Assembly: GCF_031127835.1 (NCBI RefSeq) | Contig: NZ_JARXHX010000003.1 | Span: 186,001-250,000, forward strand | Direction of reading: 5' to 3' | Origin: Pelagicoccus sp. SDUM812002 | Lineage (GTDB): Bacteria; Verrucomicrobiota; Verrucomicrobiia; Opitutales; Opitutaceae | Length of the DNA: 64,000 nt | Shown here: positions 44,928 through 53,159 of the stretch, piece by piece | Layout of the letters: every line of letters begins with the position of its first letter | Numbering within the stretch: the stretch's first letter is position 1 | Program-made: the position numbers and the translations under genes | The notes under the pieces: generated by a model | Seen by the model: the letters and a program-made list of their open reading frames with translations, nothing else | What the model was told of the DNA's origin: nothing | Database searches by the model: none

Positions 44928-46328
44928 CTAAACGCCTAACACTTTCAACAAACCACTCCAGACGCCCTTCCAAAAGCGGGATGCCTCCGTCGCTTCTTCC
45001 GCTGAGATCTCTTGGCACAAGAAAGCGCCTCGTCCTCGAAACACGTCGTCGAAGAGTGGATTGAAACCTCGAAAATACCCCCAAAAAGTCTCCGCTCGCA
45101 CGACACCGTATCCAAGATCTGGAGAAAAGCCGATGGTTGCGATTTGATTGGATCTACGCCCTTGGTTCCTTTCCGTATCCATTCTTTCAAACCGCACACC
45201 TCGGATTCCCGATACAATCAAAGAGCAGTCGCCTTGGAAAACGAAGTATCGAAATTGAAACGTTAGCCACGCTTGCGGGTGAAACAGCCTCCAGCGTCGC
45301 TCGATCCGAACTGGCGATCCTTTTCGCGACACTAAGCCAGCGATGCTACTAGGGCGGACTACCATTTGCCCGCCTTCTGGAATTTCGACAACTGCGACCT
45401 CCAGCTCGGCTCTTCGCTGTGGTGATACCGTCACTTGTCCCGCGCCACCCTCCGGAGCTGTCAATTCCACCATCTCCACCAGTCCCGCTGCCAAGCACGT
45501 GGCTGGAATCTTCCAATCTAAGATGAACCGAGTCTTCCGGCGTAAACTCTCATCAGAAGCCTGCAGGTAGGATTCCTTCACCCAAATACGTTCTCCCTCA
45601 GCGAGACGAATTTTTGCCGAGACTCCACCATCACCTAGGCTTCCAGCTGGTAGAGCCTTGTTGACGAGACGGATCGGCCCAGCAAGCGATAGGAGCGGCG
45701 CCCATATGAAAAAGGCGAAGAGTTTCCAAGCGATCGGAACGAAAATGGCAGCGACCAAAGCTACGACCAAGTAGGGCTTCATTGTCAGCCACGCCTTTTC
45801 TAGGTGCTCGACAAAACTGGAACTCTCACCTTCTAAGGCACCGATTCGAGACTCTAGCGACTTCGCTTCCTCGCTGTACGAAATGCGGTTTACGCGCAAC
45901 TGAGACTGTTCGTTCACAAAGACCTTTCTATCTTCCAGCAGCGAAGCCTTTTCAGCCTTCGCCTTTTGCAGCTTTCGTTCGCTCTCCGCACGCTCAGCTG
46001 AGCTCATCGTAATCAGTCTTTCGATACGATTTAGAATCCCGTCGAAGTATTCGATCACTTGATTGGCCGCCGCGATGCGCTTACGCGTTTCTTCGATATC
46101 CTCGCCAAGCTCGATCAGTCGAGTATGGGCGGATTCGAGTTCTGCATATACTTCGGTCGCCCGCTCCTGAAGATCTGCGAGCTCCGAAACTCGGTTCCCT
46201 TCCGAACTATAGCTCTTTTCGACAAACATCCAAAAAGCGAATACGCCAACCGCCAGCCCCGCCACCACCGCCAAGACAATCCCCTTGCCTAGGAGCCACT
46301 TGGCAAGTTTCAGCAGGATCAGCGGCAT
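44928..46328 (-). CDS. Unrecognised membrane protein: TM - coiled coil - TM - beta-rich domain (AIM24-like?)
   Basis: 466 residues. One membrane segment at about 14-35 is followed by a long heptad-rich coiled coil (about 42-170) and then a second membrane segment (about 184-205, YLVVALVAAIFVPIAWKLF). A C-terminal domain of about 230 residues made mostly of strands comes last; it includes LTAPEGGAGQVTVSPQ, IPEGGQMVVRPSSIAGLV and GDCSLIVSGIRGVRFERM. The glycine-spaced strands remind me of the AIM24 jelly-roll family, but this is a weak resemblance. It lies nine bases after cysC in a long minus-strand gene run. Function unknown. Confidence 0.75.
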   Translation of the reverse strand: MPLILLKLAKWLLGKGIVLAVVAGLAVGVFAFWMFVEKSYSSEGNRVSELADLQERATEVYAELESAHTRLIELGEDIEETRKRIAAANQVIEYFDGILNRIERLITMSSAERAESERKLQKAKAEKASLLEDRKVFVNEQSQLRVNRISYSEEAKSLESRIGALEGESSSFVEHLEKAWLTMKPYLVVALVAAIFVPIAWKLFAFFIWAPLLSLAGPIRLVNKALPAGSLGDGGVSAKIRLAEGERIWVKESYLQASDESLRRKTRFILDWKIPATCLAAGLVEMVELTAPEGGAGQVTVSPQRRAELEVAVVEIPEGGQMVVRPSSIAGLVSRKGSPVRIERRWRLFHPQAWLTFQFRYFVFQGDCSLIVSGIRGVRFERMDTERNQGRRSNQIATIGFSPDLGYGVVRAETFWGYFRGFNPLFDDVFRGRGAFLCQEISAEEATEASRFWKGVWSGLLKVLGV

Positions 46329-46337
46329 GAGCGTCGG

Positions 46338-46940
46338 TTATTCGGCACGTTCTACTCGAGGGGAAACAAAATCGACAAGCGTTTGTAGCGACTCCTCTAC
46401 CGTTTGGGACTCTGTCTCGATGACGAGATCGGTAACCTTCGGCTCCTCGAACCCCGAGTCCTTTCCGGTGAAATTAGGCACAAGCCCTTTTTCCATTTTC
46501 GCATAGAGTCCCTTCACATCCCGTTCCTTGCAGGTTTCGAAAGATGCCTTCACGTAAACTTCAACCAAGTTATCTTTGCCGATGATTTCCCTCGCCATTT
46601 TTCTTAACTCCTCGGTTGGCGTGATGAAGGAGTTGAGCGTAACCATCCCCGCGTCGGCAAAGAGCTTTGAAACCTCCGCAATACGCCGGATGTTTTCTCG
46701 CCGATCGTCATCAGAGAAACCCAAGCCTGCATTAAGACCGGTGCGAATATTGTCTCCATCCAAGACGTACACGTGTTTTCCCTTTTGATGGAGGGTCTTC
46801 TCCAGGGCGATCGCCAACGTACTCTTTCCGGAACCCGAGAGCCCGCAAAGCCAGACAACCTTCCCTTTTTGTCCCAGCGAAACCTCGCGGTCAGTTTGCG
46901 TGAGTAATCTGTCGGAAATGGGATGTAGATTTTCGTCCAT
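46338..46940 (-). CDS. cysC: Adenylyl-sulfate kinase
   Basis: 200 residues from the ATG at 46940 (MDENLHPISDRLLTQTDREVSLGQKG). Walker A is GLSGSGKST (33-41). VYVLDGDNIRTGLNAGLGFSDDDRRENIRRIAEVSKLFADAG is the APS-binding region, FITPTEELRKMAR and VYVKASFETCKERDVKGLYAK follow the family, and the C-terminal FEEP is present. It phosphorylates APS to PAPS for sulfation or sulfate assimilation. The sulfurylase subunits it needs (cysD, cysN) are about 10 kb away at 56.0-58.3 kb, and this gene has the normal base composition of the window. Confidence 0.95.
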   Translation of the reverse strand: MDENLHPISDRLLTQTDREVSLGQKGKVVWLCGLSGSGKSTLAIALEKTLHQKGKHVYVLDGDNIRTGLNAGLGFSDDDRRENIRRIAEVSKLFADAGMVTLNSFITPTEELRKMAREIIGKDNLVEVYVKASFETCKERDVKGLYAKMEKGLVPNFTGKDSGFEEPKVTDLVIETESQTVEESLQTLVDFVSPRVERAE

Positions 46941-46995
46941 AGTCTGCCCAAATACTCCAGTAAGCCAGCTAGAGGGCAAGCCAAGAGAATGCACC

Positions 46996-47748
46996 TCACG
47001 AACCGGCGTCGAGTTTCCCCTTCAATTCTTCGATACGTTTAGAGACAAAGGGTTTCAGAGCCGTGTGATCATCGTCGGAAAGCGTCGCGTAATGGCTTTT
47101 CAGATACTCGTAAGCTTCTCTAACCTGACCGTTCTTGACTAGGACCTCCGCATAAACGCGACAGATGTGGTTCGGTACGGATTCGATGGCGACTGCCTGT
47201 TTGAAATAAGCTAAAGCTCGATCGAAGTCTTCCAAGCGCCGCCAGCTAATGGCGGCCTTCTCCACCAAGATAGGAACCTCCTGCGATAGTCGCTCCGGCG
47301 CTTTGTCTAGAAACGCCAGCGCCTGTTCGCCGTACTTTTTACGAATTTCCAATCCCTCTGGAGTTGTGAAAAGGGTATTCATCAACTCGTCTCCCACCTG
47401 CCAGACCGGCATGTCGTTGGCCAAAATGCGGGAGCCATCGATCCAAAAATAGATCGAGTCTGGATTGAGGGAAACGGCCAGCATCATTTTCTGCGCGACT
47501 TCCGACTTCAGCCGGTACCGCCAGTCTCCGTACATGCTGACCCAAACCAAGTTAGCCGCGATGTTACGATATCCCCCCAAAGCTGCCAACGTGATCCCTT
47601 GGCCTAGTCCTACCGACAAGGAAACCAAAGATTCCTCTGCCTGCTTGCCCGTAAGAGTTTGAGTTGATCGACGCAAAGGTTGCGTCAACAGGCCGACTAG
47701 AAGCGACGTGCAAAACCAAATGCAAAAAAGGCGAAGCTTAAAATTCAC
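46996..47748 (-). CDS. Membrane-anchored TPR-like protein of the ABC exporter operon
   Basis: 250 residues. An N-terminal hydrophobic segment (LRLFCIWFCTSLLVGLLTQPL) acts as signal anchor. ITLAALGGYRNIAANLVWVSMYGDWR and LAVSLNPDSIYFWIDGSRILAND form an unusual middle. TPR-like repeats follow: VEKAAISWRRLEDFDRALAYFKQAVAI, NHICRVYAEVLVKNGQVREAYEYLKSHYATL. Its start overlaps the end of the ABC permease gene by 11 bases, so translation is coupled and a common role is likely. The combination ATPase-permease-membrane TPR recurs in Verrucomicrobiota as far as I recall; function unknown. Confidence 0.78.
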   Translation of the reverse strand: MNFKLRLFCIWFCTSLLVGLLTQPLRRSTQTLTGKQAEESLVSLSVGLGQGITLAALGGYRNIAANLVWVSMYGDWRYRLKSEVAQKMMLAVSLNPDSIYFWIDGSRILANDMPVWQVGDELMNTLFTTPEGLEIRKKYGEQALAFLDKAPERLSQEVPILVEKAAISWRRLEDFDRALAYFKQAVAIESVPNHICRVYAEVLVKNGQVREAYEYLKSHYATLSDDDHTALKPFVSKRIEELKGKLDAGS

Positions 47749-48556
47749 GGTGCTTCAAGACAAGGGCTGCCAAACTTCCGTATAACACAGTGTAAACCAA
47801 TGCATAGCAAACAAGCCCTGCTATGGAAATCGGAGCGACGCCGGCTCCTTCAATAACTTGGGTACCGAGGTCAAAGACTCTTAAATCAGGAATGAGGAGC
47901 GTGAGCAATTTGAGCACGCTTTGACCGAACCCCTCGCCCCATTGAGCAACAAGCGAGCCTCTCAGTTGGCCGATGACCCAAACGAAAAAACCCATGAAAA
48001 CCGCAAACATCGAAGAGCTCGCGTATCCCGAGAAAAAGGCGGTGATGCTAGCAAGAACCATCAGGCGAAAGCACTGAACACCCGCAAAGACCAGAACTCC
48101 GAGATAGCTCACAGAATGATCCGCTCCCAAAGTCTCGTCTGTCAATTCAGGCAACTGCTGCTCGCGAATAAACAGAGCAAGGAGCAAGGCCACAGTGAGA
48201 ATTGCTACAAAGGAGCAAATCGTCAACCAAGCGCCCAGCAATTTGCCGACGAGAAACTCCCCTCTGCGAACCGGTTTGGAGAGAATAGGCAAAATGGTAC
48301 GGTGCTCTATTTCACCAAAAAGGAGCTGGACAGTCGCCACTACGGTGACGATCGAGCCTAGCAAGGTCATGGCCCCAAAACCAAAGTCCGCGATGAAACG
48401 AAGCTCCGAGCTACCGAGATTGAACTCCTGAAAATACAGCCCACCTGCAAGGGAAACAACACCGCTCACCGCTAGCAGTAAAAACAGACGCATACGGATC
48501 GCTTCCCGATAAGTGTTGCCCGCTATCGCCGCAATTCTACTCCAAGCACCTTTCAC
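47738..48556 (-). CDS. ABC-2 type transporter permease
   Basis: 272 residues with about six membrane segments. The opening ...AGNTYREAIRMRLFLLLAVSGVV is typical of NosY/ABC-2 permeases, and LFGEIEHRTILPILSKPVRRGEFLVGKLLGAWLTI is the conserved cytoplasmic loop of the family. It overlaps the ATPase gene by four bases (ATGA-type coupling) and the TPR gene by 11. It should form an exporter with the ATPase; cargo unknown. Confidence 0.9.
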   Translation of the reverse strand: MKGAWSRIAAIAGNTYREAIRMRLFLLLAVSGVVSLAGGLYFQEFNLGSSELRFIADFGFGAMTLLGSIVTVVATVQLLFGEIEHRTILPILSKPVRRGEFLVGKLLGAWLTICSFVAILTVALLLALFIREQQLPELTDETLGADHSVSYLGVLVFAGVQCFRLMVLASITAFFSGYASSSMFAVFMGFFVWVIGQLRGSLVAQWGEGFGQSVLKLLTLLIPDLRVFDLGTQVIEGAGVAPISIAGLVCYALVYTVLYGSLAALVLKHREF

Positions 48557-49416
48557 GGAGCTCCTCCGCTTTTGTCGTCTGCAATGACGAGTTTTCGAAA
48601 GATATCCTCCAAATCATCTCCGATAGAAAAGGCCCTACCGCCTTTGCTCTCCGCCAACCGAGCGATCTCGTTAAGATCCGACTCCGTTAAACCATCGATT
48701 GCTAGTCGAGAATTTCCTCCTCCAGGCAACAACGTCTCAATACTTCCAGCCGCCAACAAACGACCTCTGTTCATAATACCGACCGCATCACACAAGCCTT
48801 GCACCTGCGTCAGCAAATGAGAGCACAATAAAACCGTCTTTCCTCGCTCTCGAAGACTACGCACGAAGACTCCGACTTCCGACGCCCCCACCGGGTCCAC
48901 TCCGGCAGTCGGCTCATCTAGAATCAATATTTCAGGATCACCCAACATCGCCTGGGCAAAGCCTAAGCGCTGCAGCATACCCTTCGAGTAGGCTCCGAGC
49001 TTCCGATCAATCGCATCTGCCAAGCCAAATTGGGACAGAAGCGCAAAAGACTGCCGTTCCAGATCTGTTTTGGGGATTCCGAGCAAGCGGCCGAAAAAGC
49101 GAAGAAGCTCACGACCCGTGAGAAACTTGTGATAGTAGGGTGCGTCCGGTAAGTAGCCAATCCGCCTCCGTACTGCTGGATCCTTTGCGGACCCGCCGAA
49201 GATCTGAATCCCGCCACTTGATGGCTCGGACAATCCCAACAACATGCGAATGGTCGTGCTCTTGCCCGAACCATTTGGGCCGAGAAGTCCGAATACAGAG
49301 CCCTCAGGTATGTTGAGCGTCAACTTGTCTACCGCTCTCAGGTAGTGCCCCTTCTCCATCAGGGGGAAGTCCTTTGTCAGCTCGGAGAGCTGGATGGCTT
49401 GAGGAAATGGTTTCAA
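48553..49416 (-). CDS. ABC transporter ATP-binding protein (ABC-2 exporter)
   Basis: 287 residues. LLGPNGSGKSTTIRMLLGL is Walker A, LGAYSKGMLQRLGFAQAMLGDPEILILDEPTAGVDPVG holds signature and Walker B, and SHLLTQVQGLCDAVGIMNRGRLLA is the switch His region of drug-exporter and NosF-type ATPases. The C-terminal 60 residues form a small ACT-like accessory part. It is coupled to the permease gene and begins two bases after the acylphosphatase stop. Confidence 0.93.
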   Translation of the reverse strand: MKPFPQAIQLSELTKDFPLMEKGHYLRAVDKLTLNIPEGSVFGLLGPNGSGKSTTIRMLLGLSEPSSGGIQIFGGSAKDPAVRRRIGYLPDAPYYHKFLTGRELLRFFGRLLGIPKTDLERQSFALLSQFGLADAIDRKLGAYSKGMLQRLGFAQAMLGDPEILILDEPTAGVDPVGASEVGVFVRSLRERGKTVLLCSHLLTQVQGLCDAVGIMNRGRLLAAGSIETLLPGGGNSRLAIDGLTESDLNEIARLAESKGGRAFSIGDDLEDIFRKLVIADDKSGGAP

Positions 49417-49418
49417 AA

Positions 49419-49703
49419 CTAAGCGATCCTAAAGGTGGTAAAACGCTTGGGACGCACTCCTTCAGAGGTTTCTGTTTTGCGGATGTAAGCGTCGAGTTCG
49501 TCATCGACGCTTGCTAACATCTGTCGACACTCTTTCTTGTCTCCCTCAATTTCCAGCTCTACTCGTCCGTCGGCTAAGTTTTTTACAAAACCCGTCACCT
49601 CATATCCCTTGGCGAGCTGAGCAGTTGAGTACCGAAAACCCACCCCTTGAACATGACCAGAAAAGTAGGCCGTCAGATAGAAAATCGAATCCGGATCATT
49701 CAT
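49419..49703 (-). CDS. acyP: Acylphosphatase
   Basis: 94 residues, full length. [39 protein letters not shown] contains the catalytic Arg (R24) and Asn (N42) of the family. It hydrolyses acyl phosphates such as acetyl or carbamoyl phosphate; its physiological role in bacteria is unclear. First gene of the ABC exporter run on the minus strand, diverging from the unknown plus-strand gene at 49888 over 184 AT-rich bases that must hold both promoters. Confidence 0.93.
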   Translation of the reverse strand: MNDPDSIFYLTAYFSGHVQGVGFRYSTAQLAKGYEVTGFVKNLADGRVELEIEGDKKECRQMLASVDDELDAYIRKTETSEGVRPKRFTTFRIA

Positions 49704-49887
49704 AAGCCCCTAATAAACAGTCATAAACGGAAGATACCAGCGAAAATTAAGCATCCAAACCAAAACCGCGTATCGACAATTTTGTTAATAACGCATTGGG
49801 AATAATAACTACCAATATTAAGTTGCATCCGAGAAATGCCATTCTTACGTTTCGGCGTCTTTTTTAAAAAGCCTGTCAACGAACCGA

Positions 49888-50541
49888 ATGGGAAACTACG
49901 AGAGCGACGCGAATCCTAACAACGAGTGGGAAGAGAGCTGGGAATCCACTTGGAACGAATTCAACTGGGAGCAATACCTCCAGTCTGAATCTGACGAAGT
50001 CAGAAAGTACCAAGCAATTTACAGCAAATTGATCCGCAGTTCTAACCGGCTCGACGAGGTTGCCCTCTACATGGGCTGGCAACCGCGCGCAGAGAATGTT
50101 GAGCAGGAAGACGAAGCCCTGCCTCAATCCGAGGCTCCCTATACGCTTCACCGTCATCCCCTCTTCGTCTCCAGCAAAGCACTGCATGGGTGGCTCGTAG
50201 AGCAATGGGGGCGGCGTGTAGCCCTAACGCCAGAGGCGGTAGACGCGGCGAAAGCACTTTCTTACCAGACTTCACTTACAGAATCAGACTACTACGGATT
50301 GCTCGCCGTAACCGCATTGGATATGGAAGACTTCGCCTTGGCGATCGCCTACTTCAAGCGCGGCATGGTGTCCCTTAACACCGCGCTTGGCATGCTGTCC
50401 GAATTTGACTCCCTACAAATCGAATCCGTTTCTCTCTACGCGAAACATGCTCGAATTCGACTCTTCGATATTCGAGAAATTTGGCTTCGAGTCACTTCCG
50501 ATTGTCGAGCGACGATCGCGAGAGGCTCCGACGAAGACTAG
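49888..50541 (+). CDS. Unrecognised protein, possible partner of the sigma-like gene
   Basis: 217 residues, no signal peptide or membrane segment. The N-terminus is rich in Trp and acidic residues (NNEWEESWESTWNEFNWEQYL). The middle has LTPEAVDAAKALSYQTSLTESDYYGLLAVTALDMEDFALAIAYFKRGM, which could be helical and faintly TPR-like. I do not recognise the family. It is followed after 59 bases by another unrecognised gene on the same strand. The two stand alone between divergent acylphosphatase and convergent histidine kinase genes. Confidence 0.65.
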   Translation: MGNYESDANPNNEWEESWESTWNEFNWEQYLQSESDEVRKYQAIYSKLIRSSNRLDEVALYMGWQPRAENVEQEDEALPQSEAPYTLHRHPLFVSSKALHGWLVEQWGRRVALTPEAVDAAKALSYQTSLTESDYYGLLAVTALDMEDFALAIAYFKRGMVSLNTALGMLSEFDSLQIESVSLYAKHARIRLFDIREIWLRVTSDCRATIARGSDED

Positions 50542-50600
50542 GCTACGCCCCACAGCCTTTTTACCGTCCTCCCACCCGACCACCGATCCACCTTAGTAGC

Positions 50601-51413
50601 ATGACTCTCAAAAAGTTCAGGGTCCCGCGCTTGTCGCAGGGCTCCTTCTCTCCTGAGCGCCGCCTCACGCGCTCACTCCTCCGAAAAGCGGCAACTGGCA
50701 ACGTTCATGCCTACGTGCAGGCCACTTCTTCGTACTCAAACTTCGTCTCCGAGTACCTCTATCTCGCCGGACTGACCGACAAGTCCGAGAGGCATTTCGA
50801 GATCAAAAACGTCCTTGCCGACTGCTGGCGGTACCTTCCATACACCCGCCGGGTCTCAGATTTCGAACGCTTCCTTCAGGTCCGTCTGGAGCGCTATCAA
50901 GCCTCGTCTAAACCCAGGTTCGCGGCTCCCCATGACTCTATAAACAAGCTGAGCCACGAGGGACGCTTCCTCCTAGCTTCCAGAATTCTCAACAATTGGA
51001 GCCACAAATCCGTGCGACTCGCTCTGAGAACCAAGAAGAAGGAGCTCTCTGACTCACTCATGCGCCTCCGTTGCCTTCTCACTGGAGTCGAAGCAGAGAA
51101 GCTCACTTGGGTAGAACAAGCTCAGATTATGCGAATTAGCGAACTCCTCGAGGGCGGCTTCTCCAACAAGGACTGCCGCAAGATCGAGAAAGAAGTAAGC
51201 GGACAATACCATGCCCTGCAATTTAAGGCCGACTGGCTCAGCTACCGTTGCGAACTCGCCAACCTTAGCTCAGAAATGACGCTCGCAGAAGAAGAGCTCG
51301 CTGAACTCAATGCCTCGATAATCGACCTAATAAAAGTTCAGCCGATGGAAAAGCCACGGCTCTACGACAGCTTGGTCAACCAAATTTCCTTTGTTCGCTT
51401 GCCACTGCTCTAA
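50601..51413 (+). CDS. Unrecognised protein with degenerate ECF sigma factor-like layout
   Basis: 270 residues from the ATG at 50601; the frame is open to 50481, but that would overlap the previous gene by 61 bases. Residues about 25-100 (LLRKAATGNVHAYVQATSSYSNFVSEYL..., NVLADCWRYLPYTRRVSDFERFLQVRLERY) follow the spacing of sigma-70 region 2 (A..GD..AF..L...Y, Q.VF...WR.L..F....DF..WL). Residues about 115-160 (RFLLASRILNNWSHKSVRLALRTKKKELSDSLMRLRCLL) could be a region 4 helix-turn-helix. Key consensus residues are missing, so I call the resemblance tentative. The rest is helical. Cytoplasmic; function unknown. Confidence 0.6.
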   Translation: MTLKKFRVPRLSQGSFSPERRLTRSLLRKAATGNVHAYVQATSSYSNFVSEYLYLAGLTDKSERHFEIKNVLADCWRYLPYTRRVSDFERFLQVRLERYQASSKPRFAAPHDSINKLSHEGRFLLASRILNNWSHKSVRLALRTKKKELSDSLMRLRCLLTGVEAEKLTWVEQAQIMRISELLEGGFSNKDCRKIEKEVSGQYHALQFKADWLSYRCELANLSSEMTLAEEELAELNASIIDLIKVQPMEKPRLYDSLVNQISFVRLPLL

Positions 51414-51443
51414 CAGCTCGAGCGAGATAAGGTTTAAATCATC

Positions 51444-53084
51444 TCAGACCTGCTTGGCCCGGCAGTAATAATTCACTGCACCAAGGAGCGTCTCTTTTTT
51501 GACTGGTTTCGCTAGAAAATCATTCATTCCAGCTTCGAAACACAAATCCCGATCGTGAGCAAAAGCGTTCGCCGTTAAGGCGATTATTGGCGTCCCACGA
51601 TTCATATGATCAGCTGGAAATGCTCGTATCCGCTTTGCTGTTTCAAATCCATTCAACTTTGGCATCAGACAATCCATAAAGATTAGGTCGAAGTCGATTT
51701 CCTCGACTCGCTCCAAAGCTTCCAGCCCATTTGATGCCACGTGTACCTCATGCGTTGCACGCTCCAAGAGTGACTCGATAACGTGTTGGTTGATACGGTT
51801 GTCTTCGACGATCAATATCCGAGCATTTTCCACGACCTCGGTAGTCCTCGAGAGATCCAATTCCTCGGCCACCGGACTTCCAGCGAAATAGGGAATCCAA
51901 AATTCGAATACAGATCCAGAAGGCATATTTCGCTCGTAAGTCAGCTCGCCGTCCATCAAAGAAGCAAGACGCTTGGATATCGCCAGACCTAGGCCTGTTC
52001 CCTTCTCCTCCAACCCGGATTCCGCTTGGCTGAAAGCTTCAAACATTCGCTCGAAGGACTTTGGGTCGATGCCCATACCGGAATCAACCACCGATAAGAG
52101 CAAGCCCTCCCGATCTCGATCTTGCATCGCGATAGTCAAAGAGACTCCGCCCTCATCTGTAAACTTGAGTGCATTACTCAACAGATTCGCGACAACCTGC
52201 CTTACGCGAACCGAGTCGCCTAGAACGAACTGAGGAACATCAGGTGCTATTACTAGCTCGTAGCGCAAACCCTTCTCTTTAGCTCGCGCTTTGAAAAGTG
52301 AGTGAGTGGCGGTGCAAGCGAAGATAAAATCGAAGGACTGCAACTTCACATCAAGCTTTCCTGCTTCGATCTTCGAGAAGTCGAGTACGTCATCAAGGAT
52401 CCTTACTAAGGACTCGCCTGACAGTTTAATCATTTCGATCTTTTCTTGGATTTCTCGTCCGAAATCGTAGCTCAATAAATCATCGGCCACCGCTAAGACT
52501 CCATTCATCGGAGTCCTGATCTCGTGGGACATGGTGGCTAGAAAGTCCCCTTTCCTAGCACTGAGCAATACTGCGGAATGCGTTGTATCCGAGTTCTCGG
52601 ATAACCTCTCCAGAAACGAGAACCGAGACCTCTCCAGCTCCGCCAGAGCTTCTGTACGGTCATTATTGAGTCTCTCTATCCAGTCATCGAAAGACTCCAT
52701 TCTACTTTCGAACGCTCTCTCAAGATCGCGCAAGAGCGGGTTTTGCAACTCTTTGGAAACCGAGCTGCCTTGAGTCCCTTCGCCTTGTAAGCTCGTCTTT
52801 AAGCAATCGATGTCTCGTTCGAGCTGTCGGGCGTAGTTGACGGAACAATACATTCCAAAGGCAGCCAGTAACGAACCAATCCCGATGCTCAGCATGCTGG
52901 GCGGAGAAAGCCTCCACTCTTCCGATACCGCAAGGGATTGTTCCGTCACGACTCCGCCTTGAGGAGGATCTGTGGGCCAGGCAATGGGGCTCGATACAGT
53001 TAACCACAATGGGACTGCGATCAATGCGACTCCCGCCAAAGCAAGTAGCCAGTATCGTATTTGGTTTCGCATTCCCGTGTTCAT
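51444..53084 (-). CDS. Hybrid sensor histidine kinase / response regulator
   Basis: 546 residues from the ATG at 53084. Two N-terminal membrane segments (IRYWLLALAGVALIAVPLWLTV and LSIGIGSLLAAFGMYCSV) enclose only about 50 residues, so there is no large sensor domain outside. A short coiled coil leads to the H-box FLATMSHEIRTPMNGVLAV, the N-box VVANLLSNALKFTDEGGV, the G-boxes VDSGMGIDPKSFERMFEAF and GTGLGLAISKRL, then a receiver (ILIVEDNRINQHVIESLL, DLIFMDCLMPKLNGFETA, IIALTANAF, FLAKPVKKE). The phosphate relay would need an Hpt protein, not seen here. Its 3' end faces the sigma-like gene. Confidence 0.93.
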   Translation of the reverse strand: MNTGMRNQIRYWLLALAGVALIAVPLWLTVSSPIAWPTDPPQGGVVTEQSLAVSEEWRLSPPSMLSIGIGSLLAAFGMYCSVNYARQLERDIDCLKTSLQGEGTQGSSVSKELQNPLLRDLERAFESRMESFDDWIERLNNDRTEALAELERSRFSFLERLSENSDTTHSAVLLSARKGDFLATMSHEIRTPMNGVLAVADDLLSYDFGREIQEKIEMIKLSGESLVRILDDVLDFSKIEAGKLDVKLQSFDFIFACTATHSLFKARAKEKGLRYELVIAPDVPQFVLGDSVRVRQVVANLLSNALKFTDEGGVSLTIAMQDRDREGLLLSVVDSGMGIDPKSFERMFEAFSQAESGLEEKGTGLGLAISKRLASLMDGELTYERNMPSGSVFEFWIPYFAGSPVAEELDLSRTTEVVENARILIVEDNRINQHVIESLLERATHEVHVASNGLEALERVEEIDFDLIFMDCLMPKLNGFETAKRIRAFPADHMNRGTPIIALTANAFAHDRDLCFEAGMNDFLAKPVKKETLLGAVNYYCRAKQV

Positions 53085-53159
53085 CGAATCAGAGCCTCGC
53101 TCGCAAACAATTGCAAAAACCATGCAAATGCAAATGCAGGCACAAGAACTCGGCCAGAC

